DNA of 64,000 nt, taken from Marasmius tenuissimus. Its lineage: Eukaryota; Basidiomycota; Agaricomycetes; Agaricales; Marasmiaceae. This document shows, in pieces, positions 34,216-45,579 of this stretch; positions within the stretch are counted from its first letter, which is position 1, and each line of letters opens with the position of its first letter. The translations under genes and the position numbers were made by a program. The stretch lies in NCBI GenBank assembly GCA_029532415.1, contig JAQOTA010000046.1, positions 248,001-312,000 on the forward strand, written 5' to 3'. The notes beneath the pieces were generated by a model. That model was not told where the DNA came from and searched no databases. It saw nothing but the letters and a program-made list of their open reading frames with translations.

Positions 34216-36689
34216 TGTATCTCCTAATAATATCACGGTGAACCAAGCAGAATTTCACGACCGTGAAACTGGATTGGGGAATCGTAAAGATTAACCGGCC
34301 CGATAAATCACCTATTTCCTAGTCAGTAAAGTTGCACCTCAACGAAGGGGAAAACTGAGCTTTCACGATGGCTAACTCGATGAATAAACATCTACAAAAG
34401 GAGCACATTCTCCAAGAATAAAGTGATGCATTCACGAGGGGGATATTTACAAATTACGTAGCGGTGACAAGCTTGATTCTCGACTGATAATTTTTTTTGT
34501 GGAAACACAATTCCCGTTCATGAGGCGGTGTGCCAGCTCTTACCGGCGCGGATCGGTACTTTACTAGGCTTGCATCGCCGGTGTACGACCGGTCCTGTGA
34601 CGAGCAAGGGGATCTCCCCGACGAGCAGAGGGGATCTCTTCGACGAGCAGAAAGGTGAAATCAGTGTTCCGAGAGATACGGGGCTCGCTCGACGCTATGT
34701 ACTGGTGAGTGGAAGGCGATCCCAATGGCAGTGGGCGTCTAGTATGATGCACTTTAATCAAGCCTTGTCGTGTCCAATTTCTGGGCGAGAGTGAAGATCC
34801 GGGGCTCTAACGAGGCCCATACCTGATACACTTTGGCCTCAACACGAAAGGCAAGATAGCACGCGTACTCAGCATCTGGAGACTCGCGCTATCAGATGAC
34901 TGGAGGGGTCCAAGTAGATCGTCGTCAAGGAATAGGACAGTCATGCTTGACATGAACGACGTGCGAGAGAGGGTCGGAGTAGGCATACTAGGTGCGGACT
35001 GTCGAGTACCGCACTAGATTTTCCCGTCCCCATTCTTCTTGAAGATTGAATTAATTCGGCGGTCCAAGACTAGTGCACGTATTCATCAGGACTAGAACTG
35101 TGAAAGAGAACATGGCGACTCACTGCAGCCGCATAGTGGTACTCTGACTCACTCGTAAGTTGACTTGTCGAGCTTTCCTTTGCATGTTTTGAGGCCTGCC
35201 TCCATTTCGGGGTTGTTCTATGGTGCATGTTTTGCAAAGTATTGAAACAGCTGCGAAAGAAAAGGAACTTATCTTGCACGGTATACGTACTCTGCTGGGA
35301 GTCGTTGGGTGGTCTGGTGGTAGTGGTCTCGGATAGAGTGAGCTGGTAGATAGCTGTGTCCGGCTGTTTCCTTCTGACAGGGCGATTGCGTCACCAATAT
35401 AAATGAACTCGAACTCGAATTCTTCCAAGTCCGTCATAAACTCTGTCACTAACCGTTTTGATTGAAGCTGAGACCATATGAGCACGAAGCAAGGCTAACC
35501 CAGAGGTTGCTGAAGTAGAAAGAGGCCTTTTCACAGAGCTGCGGTTCGAATTGAACCCCATATCATGCCCAGCTGGTCCTGAAGCGGTTCAGAAGCTCGT
35601 TCGCCAGCGCCTAAAATCTTACATCTGAACTTTTAGGCGCCGAGGACAACGACAGTTCGAACATCGTACTACGTCGTTGACTTCCACCAATACTAGGTGG
35701 CTAGTGCTGTTTGAATTCCTCGATTTACTTAGACATTCTCAGCATAGCAGACCAAACCGTAAAACTAGTACTGCCGAAGTTCCATTAAAGTGACCTCAAG
35801 TGCGCTCTAAGGATAGTAGTTATGGTACAGATATAGGACGCCCATAGTCTGTGGCCCAGTACCAGCGGCTGGCAAGCGCCTACACTCATATACGTAGCTC
35901 ACCTATCGTTTATTTGGGGCGACACTGCTCGGCCATCCCATTGTGATACCTTCACCAGCTCGATATTCTCTCAGTCGCTAGGGGCGTCACTGTGACCCTC
36001 CCCGATGTCTTAGAATACAACACGGCTCGCAACTATCATGGGCCCGGGTAGCTTTTTTACGCGAAATATCGCGTTTTCGTGCCATAACAGGAAAGGCCGC
36101 TAGTGTGGTGTTGCAGCATTGTCCTGGCTGTCCATACACACTCGGTACCCTCATAGTTATCCTCGAGTCTGGTCCTATTCCCGTGCTAGTCCAAAAATTC
36201 TTGACATAGCATGGGTTGTCCGTTTCTCGCCCTATCAATACGGCCATACCATGAGTTGTTGCCGAAAGGCTTCATCGTACTGGTGTCGTCCCTGATACGC
36301 TGTTGTTCAGCCAGTAGGTACGTCATAGCAGCTGTACAACGGTCCCCCTAAATCCAATCGGTCCTAAGGGGGGTGTAAATCCCAATACAATACCGATAAA
36401 CAAGCGATTGCTCTCTGTACCACGGCCAGTAGGCCCTCGACAGATTTGTTGGATCTCATCGCCGGTAGGTTGAAGATGCTGGCATAATTCTAGTTTCTAT
36501 TTTTTCGGTTCCGGCGAAGACATATGGAGGGTAAGATCAATCTCATGTGCTATCAAGATACTCGAAGGCTTTGGGTAGAGATTTGCGGATGAGCCTATCA
36601 ATGTCATCGAAGGTGGCATTGCAGGGGATTTCCAACCCCGAGGTCAACTCCGCGTTGGGTGGCCTCAAAGAGAACGCGTCGGGACGGTA
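34216..36689. other. 2.5 kb without a recognisable gene
   Basis: Frames on both strands are short and motif-free (for example minus 35120-35485). There are no inverted repeats with duplications and no RNA gene that I could recognise. It is probably decayed transposon sequence. Confidence 0.4.
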
Positions 36690-37350
36690 CCGCTGCAAAT
36701 TTGGGTTGACCCTATGCGGATTCTGTGATCAAGGTTTGCTGCCGCAAATAAGATCTCGAGACGCTTTTGGAACGCATCTCGGGTGAGAGGTCGAAATTTG
36801 TATGAGAAAAGGTGAGAGGTGTGTGGGGAATCGTTGACGGCGAAATGATTGTCGAGGCGGTGTTTAGGGTCGTAGGAGTCAGCTTGTTAGACCCAGTATA
36901 TGTTCTCGTCGTGCAGCGAGTATTTGGTCCTGGGAATGAAGATGTTAGCTTCGGTCAGGCCATTACGGACTTGCATTGAGGAACATACTGAATCAAGCCG
37001 GTGACAGCTCCACCACCGGTTCTATGCACATTGCAGGTTCGAGCCCAAGAGCGACCTCAAGACTCGAGTGTGCCCGAGAGTCGGAGACATAGATCAGACG
37101 TGATGAGAGTTGAATGTCGAGCTGTTATAGGTAGTTTGAGGAGTCAAGTGATTCCGGTGGTGCCTCAAGTCCAAGTCCAAAAACACCAAGGCGAAGGATC
37201 ACAGGGTACTTTGACCGGCTGTCCTTCTCAACTAATGGCGTTGTTAACATCTCACCTTTTCTCATACAAATATTGCGACTCCTTTCAAAGCGTCCCGAGA
37301 TCTTATTTGCGGCAGCGAACCTCGAACACAGCATCCGCATAGGGTCAACC
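36690..37350. repeat. Inverted copies of a tyrosine recombinase segment
   Basis: About 110 bp at roughly 36690-36810 is repeated in reverse complement at roughly 37240-37350 (common blocks GGGTTGACCCTATGCGGAT and CTCACCTTTTCTCATACAAAT). The minus-strand arm encodes EILFAAANLDHRIRIGST before diverging. About 430 bp separate the arms. Confidence 0.6.
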
Positions 37351-37530
37351 CTCGAGTACCTACTCCGAGGCATACGGGCCATGGACGTCATGAAAGTCAA
37401 GGCTCGTTGGGCAAGCGACACCTTCACCCCTTACCTACGGAAACACGCTCAGATTATGGCCCCATACATGCAAGCAGATCCTCGAGCACACGAAGACGTG
37501 CTACAAATCGTAATGCCCAGAATCCGTTAG
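37273..37530 (+). pseudogene. Tyrosine recombinase C-terminal fragment (Agaricomycete YR family)
   Basis: The frame reads EHSIRIGSTLEYLLRGI, then ARWASDTFTPYLRKHAQIMA. It retains an HxxR box (HSIR) and a candidate nucleophile tyrosine (TPY). This is the catalytic C-terminus of a Crypton/DIRS-type recombinase. The N-terminal domain and first arginine box are missing. Confidence 0.6.
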
Positions 37531-37753
37531 CTCTCGCGAGTCCTCCCCCTAGCTACCGGAAATCTTGACTTCGCGCCATGCATCGTCAGACTCCTGACAT
37601 TGGGAATGCATTCAGCCCGATTCTCTCAGGCGACGTTTGTGCTCCAACCGGCTGATCTCTGCCACCCGCGAGATCTTCTTCCAAAACCATCTCTAACAGT
37701 AGTAGCCTTATCACAATATCTACAAGATGATTCACAATAAACTGATATCCTAA

Positions 37754-37850
37754 CACTGGGGGCAGAAGGCGTCTCGGTTGAGTCTCATCCGAGACGGTCT
37801 CGGGTGAGAGCAACTTGAGAAATGGCCTCGAGGCCTCCATGTGCCTAATT
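37754..37850. repeat. Left terminal inverted repeat of composite
   Basis: It begins CACTGGGGGCAGAAGGCGTC and is preceded by TAA. It contains the imperfect internal palindrome GTCTCATCCGAGAC. Confidence 0.85.
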
Positions 37851-37939
37851 AGCGGAGTTTGGAACCTAACCAGCAATATTAGGGCGGTCGTCACACAGAA
37901 CTCGAGCTCATGTTTTGCCTCGGTCCCCATGCCATGCCC

Positions 37940-38337
37940 GCAAATCAATTGTCGGATCCCAAAGAGTCGAAAAATCTTCGGCGGGGACCTGGATGAACAG
38001 CTCGAAGTTCTGAAGGTTGCAGTTGGAGATTTGCCCGCCGGGGCGGTGGTTCAGAAGGACATTACCGAAGTGTTTCGACAAGATATTGAGTCGAGCGACC
38101 GCAGCAAGATCATTATTGTTGCGAGCACCTCGGATGCACTGAGGTCGCTATATCCTAAAATCAACCAATCGGATGAGGTAGAAAGCATCTTGGATAGCGG
38201 GTCGCAGATCATTGCCATGGATATGATGGTCGCTGTTGGGCTCGGTGTACATTGGGACCCAGACATGGTTATTCATATGCAGGGTGCAAATGGACAGTTG
38301 AAGAAGACGAGGGGACTGGCTCGTAATGTGCCGAGGT
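37940..38337 (+). pseudogene. Gypsy aspartic protease segment
   Basis: The frame includes KIIIVASTSDALRSLYPKI and ESILDSGSQIIAMDM, with the DSG catalytic triplet of retroviral-type proteases, then GLGVHWDPDMVIHMQ and GLARNVP. It stops abruptly at the inversion breakpoint (38333). The expected next residues, FRFGDLT, are encoded on the opposite strand at about 48481. Confidence 0.75.
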
Positions 38338-38365
38338 GAGCTTCTGCGCTCCATCCTTGGTCGTT

Positions 38366-39480
38366 CTAGTTTTTTGACTCGTCCTTCGACTCCATATTAA
38401 GGTAGGACTCCATCACATCCTCCATCGATCCAAGTCTGCCAGCCATTTCCTTAATCAACGAGTGATCCGCTATTTCAGGGGCTGTCTTCTGCATGAAGCT
38501 CTCCCGGCCTGGTTCTTGCTCAGTCGCGAACAATACCGCCGTAGGGTCTTCCCCTCCACTGGTGTTAGGCCAGTGGTTAGCCTCAGCTTTCTCCTTGATG
38601 ATTTCCCATCTCTGCTTGTTCTCGCCGAATCTTACGAAAGGTACCGGGGAGCCATCGTATAAGACGTACTTTCCTCCATCACCCTTCCGTATCCATCCTT
38701 TCTTAATACATTCCTCCTGGTAATCACATTCTGGCGCCATATGCCCGGTTTTGTCACACATGAAACAAGTAGTTCCTGTTGACATATCCTGAGCTGCTTT
38801 CCCCAGCATTGCGGTTCCCGTCTTCATAGGTGGTTTCTACCCACTAGAATAGGATGCCTTTGGCGTTTCTCTCGTCGCCGAAATCAGCTTCCGCGGTTCC
38901 ACCAAATTATTATCCAGCGTCTTCTCGGATTTCTGCAGATTCTCAATCACCCTAGTCTGGAACTTACCTCCGGCAGCATTAGCACTCAATTCTCATCGTA
39001 CAAAGTCAGTTTTGGTATGGATTTATAGGTTTGAAAGCCCGCCAGAGTCGGTGGGCTATGTTTTATTCATGATAACTGGCGGTTTCACGAAGACATCCGT
39101 TTCTATTCAGTTGGGTGGCGGAGGCTGTGAGGGGGGTCCCCCCCCTGCCGTTAATGTCCATGATTCCAATCGGCGGCTACCCTTGGGTTTACTCGTTCCT
39201 GAGGTGTTTGAAAGGTAAAGTCCGATTCTGGTATGCCAAAGTCCTGCCGGAGGTAGTTCCTGCGTCAGTGACTCTTCGTCCCGAAATAACTTGTCTGTCT
39301 ACTTCCTCAGACGAGTCCGTGAGAGGGCTTAATTCTGAGTCTTCAGAACCAAATCCTGAAACGTGGATCTTCGGAGGTGTGGTTTCCACCTGTACAGGTG
39401 TTTCTTCTTCAAAAGCTCCCGGAATAACCGGAATCTTCTTTCTCGTTCTTCTGGTAGGCAGGTAGTCGTTGACTGACCCT
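38366..39480 (-). pseudogene. Gypsy Gag with CCHC zinc knuckle
   Basis: Minus-strand blocks include an acidic N-terminal region near 39389-39189 (GSEDSELSPLTDSSEEVD), a central part near 38960-38860 with one stop, and an open 153-residue stretch from 38827. That stretch carries CFMCDKTGHMAPEC (CCHC knuckle) and ends SYLNMESKDESKN at 38366. The start of the pol frame (ATGGAGCGC) follows directly on the minus strand before the breakpoint near 38335. Frame breaks in the N-terminal half make it a pseudogene. Confidence 0.7.
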
Positions 39481-39694
39481 GAACCAGCTGCAGATGAGAT
39501 CGCCGAGTCTCTAGGAATTTTGTTCCTTAAAACTGGAGCAATCTCTTTTGAGTAACTGAGCTTCGGAAGTGAAGCTCAATCGGTGTGAATGTACGGTGAC
39601 TTCCTAACTTGGACGAAACAGCAAAAGTTGTATAATTCTTAAACAGACTTCACTATCTACCACTAGTACACTCTAAACTAGATCCTTCCCTCAA

Positions 39695-39706
39695 GGTCGG
39701 GCTCCA
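39695..39706 (-). promoter_or_regulatory. Primer-binding site
   Basis: Minus-strand TGGAGCCCGACC lies two bases after the LTR end and upstream of gag. TGG as the first bases complements the CCA end of a tRNA primer. Confidence 0.7.
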
Positions 39707-39708
39707 GA

Positions 39709-41700
39709 TGTAAAGCGCCACTCGCGGTGTATAATAAAATCTAACTCGTAGGTCAAATCCTCCCAACACTCAAGAGTGTAGCTGAAGGGTGCGGGAATCG
39801 GGGATTGGCGTTGATCGTAGGTTCCGCTCTTAGCCAGACTGCAATAGTAGGCTGAAGGAAATCTGACTCAAGAAACTATCCAACTAAGGTAGCTTCGCCT
39901 CTGAAACCAGTTCGGAGGTCAAAAGTGGGGTTCGGAAGAGAGGTTTATAGGTTGTTTCGGGGAGTGTAGAGTTTGTTTGGTGCTTCGGAGGTGCGTTCTT
40001 AGGCTTCAACTAGCTTCAGAACCACTCGAACAGCGAGGGGCAACAAGACAATCAAATCAAACAATGGCAATAAGACTCCAATCAAGTCTGTCAATAACCG
40101 AAGACCAACTGTCAACGGCGAACAATATCCTCGGCCCAATTAGCTTCGGAAGTTCAACAATAGCTCAGCCAGTCAAGTCGGCGTCGCAGACAAAGAATGT
40201 AAAGTCAAGGTCAAGCAAGTGTTCAATGGATTTTCTAGGTTCGGACAAACAAAGTTCTATTCCGTTCTAATGTCTCTCCAGAAGCGCTCCCGAGTCAACT
40301 ACCCAACAAGTGGAATAGCTTCGTATCCTCTGAATACTAATCGTACGGATTGCTTGGGGATTCTTGATGAAAACCCCACTGCTTATATACTCTAGGATGC
40401 TCTAATTCTACCGAATCGTACAAATATCGAATAAACCATGCCTCAGAGGCCTAAACTACCTACTTTGGAATATACTTGGAGAGTTTTATGTTTAATCTAC
40501 GCTTTTGAACCCCAAAGTCAAAACCAACAATTTGCCTCGGAAGTAACATCAGCCTCGAACATTCTCTAACATTCTTTTCTTCCGGGTCTCTCCTATCGAT
40601 AGTTCCGTTCTGCCTATCTGCCTCCGCGGCATTGATTCTCCGGTTCTAGACTCTTCAATCGTCATAGGTCATCTTGTTCTGCCTGCCTCCGAAGCGTATA
40701 CTCCCTTCATCTGAAGCAAATTCGTTTAGTTACCCAGCCGTCCATAGCCAGGTCGATGTCCCTTCTGTATCTTGGATAGTTCTGACGTCCTGCCATCCAT
40801 ATTCGTTACGACATGATCCAGGACGAAATCTATCTCTGCGAGGATACCTTCGACCACTTTATTCCTCACGACGCCAGGTCTGTCATCGATATGGTCGCCG
40901 AGTCCATTGCTCGAGTTGGTTTCCTCGACTTCAAAACCGCTCGTACTCCTGGAGCCGTCAACGCTTGGATCGACGCCGTCGTCAGTTGTGCTGAGTGCCC
41001 AGCACCTCCGAAGCTTGATTATACCAAGCTCTCGTTCTTCAAGTACTCCCCCATCATGGGTCATTGGCTTTCTCAATCCTTCTCTTTCTATAATCCTATC
41101 TTATGCGATCCATTCTATACCGATTATCTGGACCATGAAACCTTCATTGATTCTTATTATCCTGAAGACTCCGACGTAGATAATTACTTCGGTTGGGACG
41201 AGGTAGCTCTAGCCAATATGGATGACTAGCGTAACCCGTAGTATACTTAGTATACTTGAATCAATCATGCACTCCGAAGTGAGGCCTTGACCTGATACCA
41301 AACTTCTGAGGCTTGACTTAGTCTCGCTTTCCGACCATCCATGCTTCCGCGGTGACTTCCTCTGTCTAGCTCTACTAGTACGGGTCTTCGTCAAGTCTGA
41401 TTATTTTAATCCTTAGTAAGATGCCTCCGAGCCACTGGAGATATTCCCTTGATATGACTACAGGTTCTAGTCGTGCCTCTGAAGTGAAACTTTCTTCAGT
41501 TATACGACTCCTACAGTTTTCAGAGATAAGGAGAGGCACCTCCGAGGCGCTATTCTCTCCTTACGCTAGGATCTGAGCCTTTTACTAGCCGCTCGGGACT
41601 CGCTCTAGTACTCGTATTATCTAGTCATTTCTTATCTGTTTTATGCTAAAATCGCACAAAAACAAGGCTCCGAAGCTGCTTTTTAATAGCAGGCGCTACA
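39709..41700 (-). repeat. Single Gypsy LTR, 1,992 bp
   Basis: On the minus strand it begins TGTAGCGCC right after the polypurine tract and ends GGCGCTTTACA two bases before the primer-binding site, so its ends are TG..CA with short inverted repeats. No second LTR was found. An antisense open frame lies within it. Confidence 0.7.
40813..41229 (+). CDS. 138-residue ORF antisense inside the LTR
   Basis: The frame from the ATG at 40813 is uninterrupted and rich in aspartate, tyrosine and phenylalanine (DHETFIDSYYPEDSDVDNYF). It has no recognised family. It lies on the strand opposite to the Gypsy transcript and the same strand as the 12-exon gene downstream. It could be a real accessory protein or chance. 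Confidence 0.35.
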   Translation: MIQDEIYLCEDTFDHFIPHDARSVIDMVAESIARVGFLDFKTARTPGAVNAWIDAVVSCAECPAPPKLDYTKLSFFKYSPIMGHWLSQSFSFYNPILCDPFYTDYLDHETFIDSYYPEDSDVDNYFGWDEVALANMDD

Positions 41701-41708
41701 TCTCCCCC
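41701..41708 (-). promoter_or_regulatory. Polypurine tract
   Basis: Minus-strand GGGGGAGA sits immediately before the LTR start TGTAGCGCC. This is the plus-strand primer position of LTR retrotransposons. Confidence 0.7.
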
Positions 41709-42212
41709 AAAGCAAAATCCAGACCGTCCCCGGTCTAGTGTTTGTACAAGCGGAGGGGCTCTAGCGCGCATCCATCCTTCTTCATTGACGTTTTCCCACG
41801 CCATCAGACGACTTCCGACCCTCTGTTCTTCAGAGGTAGGTCTTCCAATTAATTTCCGCTGTTCAAAGCACAGCCGATCACTCGTTGCTAGGGCGATCTG
41901 ATCCTACCCGGGTCCTAGAACCTTCCCCAATATTCTATTTCCAAATCAAGTGAACTTCCAATCATCCTAGTGACTTCGAATGGTTCAACTTCCAAGTCAC
42001 GAATATTTTCTAATCCGTCAGTCAGCCTCTGAAGTCATAGTTGAGTCAGACTGCGGAGGTTCCCGTCGGTTCTTTCCATAGGTCACGAATTGCCGAATGT
42101 GGCGGTTGTGGTTGAGTTTTGAACTTAGCCGAGGGGGTGCTTCTGAGGCTATATAAGACCTGCGTTTTTCTCGCTAAGTCCCCATATTTCCCCCACTTCC
42201 GCAGACCCCTTC

Positions 42213-45111
42213 ATGGCTCCTCCGCACCTCGTTACTCTCGCCTACGACATCCCTGCCGACTTCTTTCCCTTTATCTCTCCCCTCTATGACTTTCTCCTAA
42301 CTTTTCGCAAACTCGGCGCCGCTCTTCACCAGAGCAATTCCCGCACCGAGCTCCGCGAGTTATTCCTCAAGCATAAGAGAATCTTGGTGAGAAACTTCTA
42401 TTGACTTGTCTCATTATTATCTGACTGAATCTTTCTTCAGCTTCAACTTTCCCGGCTTCGATCAGAGAGCGGAGGGATGGAGGATACCTTTGCCGGTTCC
42501 TTCATCCTTACCCTCTTTGATGCCTGCCATTCACACTTCAACGCCTCCGAGCCGTTTAAGAGAGCTGTCAAAGGTTGGTGGCCTCAGTCGCATGCTCAGC
42601 GTAACAAGCTTCGGCGGCATGGCTGTTCTGTAAGCTCGTCTCCTCATCCCTTATTTCTATTTCCATTAATTCCTTCTTATGCAGCCCTTCGACCTTTCCA
42701 AGCTTCCCGACGCCGCCATGGACCGTCACTTCTTGTCCTTGAAGCCCTCCACACCGCCGGCTCCCTCTCAGAACTTCGGCATCATCGATATCGACGCTAG
42801 TGACGACGACGACTTTGAGCCTCCTCCAGTTCCCGCGGAGGAAATCAACAGGTTCGTTCTTTCTCAACGACTTGGAGACATCATGCCAACTCCGATCTTC
42901 TCTCCTTCTCACCGTCGACCTCGCATCCGTCACCCTGTGTCTCCAAATCATAAACACTGGGGTCCTCGATCTAGGGTGAGTCCTCATATTCTTTTTCTTG
43001 GTTCTACTCTGTTACTAAATCCCTTATGACAGCGCCGATTCGCATCTTCTTCCTCAGATGCTGATTCTGACGAGGAGGGAGAGACGGCTCCAGTTATCAA
43101 GACCCGTCCCCTCATATCTCGTGCCAACTATGAGGATGTTGAAATGTCCGTGGTCAATGCTTCCGAACCAGCAGCCGGTAGTGGTTTTGACACGGTAAGC
43201 TCATCCTAACTCCTGTCTCCATTCCTAATTCTAATTTCTTTATCTGTTCAGAATACCATGACCATCGACGACGAGGCCGGTGATGGAGAGGAGGACGACA
43301 AAGACATCGAGGAACACTCCATGTCTAGTCGTGAGGTTAAGGAGCGCCGGGAGGCTCTGTCATCCCTGAAGAGCTTGGGGAACCCCCGAGTTCCTCGTCC
43401 CCGTTCTGAAACTCCACCTCCGATTCCTCCTTCCGCGGCGGTTATCAAGGTCAGTTCTTATCTTATCCTTCATTCCAGTTCCTTTTGTCTAACTTAGTCT
43501 TCTTCAGACTCGAATTGGCCGAACGGTGAACGCTCCGAGGCGTCCAGGTAGTTCAACGGCGGTCATACCTACCGTAAGTTTTCTTTTCTTGGCTTAGTAA
43601 TTCTTTTATCTCATGTTTCTATTGTCAGATGCGTCCTTCATCCGGTCCATTAACCTCGAAGCGGAAGCGCGATTCCACCCCGGAGCCTCAGCATTCTACT
43701 CGAGCTCGCTCGATGTCTGCTGCGGAAGCTCCCGCCTCTGAAGATGAGGAGTCTAGTGGATCCGACTCTCCTCCCGCTAAGAAGGCGAAGACCTCCAGCA
43801 AGGCGAAGGGGAAGGGGACAGCTCATAAGCACTCCGGCTCTCGATCTCGTGCGCGCTTCTATGAGCGCCCTCAGTACGGAACAACCCCTGCCGACCTAAA
43901 TTCCTACGAAGACATGGAGATCCGCGATGTAGACTCTGTCCTGGGTACCCCTAACAAGTCTGTACGTCTTCATTCTAATCATTCTGATTCCTTTTCCTTG
44001 TTCTGACCTTTTCCTTGTTCTGATACACTTTCTAGCCTGCCCCGCTTTGGACTTCACTTCCCGGTACCAACAATGCCGACGAGGAGAAGTCTGAGTTCTG
44101 GGACCCGGTCAACGGGTACTTCTTGTTAAGAGGCCAGACTGGGGTCCCTGACGGTGTTATCCGAGGTAAGTTTCCCCGCTGTCCCTTCCCTTTTGTTTTG
44201 TTTTCTGACTTTGGTTCTTAGACCTCCGGGGCTACCTCTCGGTCCCAGGTCAGCTTGACCTCCATGTCAACCACTTCGTCAACGCCACAGCTCCGATGCG
44301 TGCAGTGAGTGCTCCCGCCTCATTGCTTATAGTGCATGATCCTAACTTTCCTTCTTTAGCCTGCTCTGGGTCGTTCAAATCTGGTATGTTTCAGCTGCGT
44401 GCTCCACCCAGAGACCTGCGTCCCGTTCCCTGCCGACGACGAGCAACATCTATCCAACTCGCGGAAGTGTCTCTTCTGCGTGCAGAAGAAGCTCTCGTGC
44501 GTGATGAGCTGTCCGTCAGAGGAGTTCGACAAGATGAAGGAGCTCTGCGCAGGCTGGGGTGAGAGTAGCGAGGCTGGTACGTGCCTTCCTCTTCCTATCT
44601 TTATTTTCTACAGTTCTGATTGTTTTCTTTTAGGACTAAGCCGCCAATTCGAAGAGATCGCTAACGGTCGTCGCACCGTTGAAAGGCTCATCAACACTCG
44701 GAACGACTTGGACACCGAGATCCAACGGCTCGCTGATCGTGACGCGGCTCTGGTTGCGAAGCTTCGGGAGTGCTGCCGCGACCCTCGAGACATCCTCCGC
44801 CACCTTTCCCGCAACGACCCCGATTTCCAACTCAGCATGCCGACCATCATCCAGCTATGCTCAGTCTTCGGATGGGACTTTTCTGAGCTTCCCGAACCTC
44901 TTCAATTCGGTCGTCACACAGATGGTACCCCTTATCTTCGGAACCAGGCTCGGGGCGACGTCCTGATGATTCCATCTACCTCCGAGTTTCCTACCGGGAC
45001 CCCAGCTCCCACTGCCGGTCCTTCTCGTGTAAGTCCTCTTTTATACTTTCTTCGCCACTTTTTACTAAGTTCTTGCCTTAGAAGGGTGGCCTTTTGTTTT
45101 CGCTGGATTAA
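42213..45111 (+). CDS. 12-exon zinc-cluster gene, antisense between pol and LTR
   Basis: From the ATG at 42213, twelve exons join in frame through eleven short GT-AG introns to a TAA at 45109-45111 (roughly 760 residues). The N-terminus is helical. The middle is acidic, serine- and proline-rich and probably disordered, with basic nuclear-signal-like patches (SKRKRD, PPAKKAKTSS). Two CxxC-x6-C clusters follow (CFSCVLHPETC and CLFCVQKKLSC), then a helical region (RQFEEIANGRRTVERLINTR). The architecture recalls the gene at 9296. It shares the CTCCGA-rich composition of the surrounding element, so I treat it as an accessory gene of the retroelement. A nucleic-acid-binding role is inferred from the cysteine clusters only. 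Confidence 0.65.
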
Positions 45112-45579
45112 TAACATGTATCCCTCAGATCTATCTTGGTAACTTTGTATCAAGTTTCTTGTGTAGCCTATAGTCCCCCGGACTTTTAAATTCTGTATTA
45201 TCAACTCCTTTCAGTACTTTAGCAAGTACTTTATATCTTGTGTAATCCCTAGTCCCTTGGACTTTAAATCTCTGTATAATCACTAGTCCTTCGTCCCTAT
45301 GGGACTTATAAAATTGTCTTATCTTGTCTTTCACTTCTGGTGTGATACCAAGTCTTGAGCCTCTAAAGCCCTTTTCAGACTTTAAGTTCATTGTAGCGCT
45401 TCCGAAACTTGAAAATCTATCAAGCAGAGGCATACAAGTTGTTTTCTTTTTAGTTCCCATTCGTTAATTCTGTCTTCAGGACTTCGCTCGGCCGATGGCT
45501 AGAACTTCCGAAGCTCGGTTTTATCATCCTTGTGGTTCAGAGCCACTCTGTTCAGGCACCTCCGAACCGTCAAATTCGC

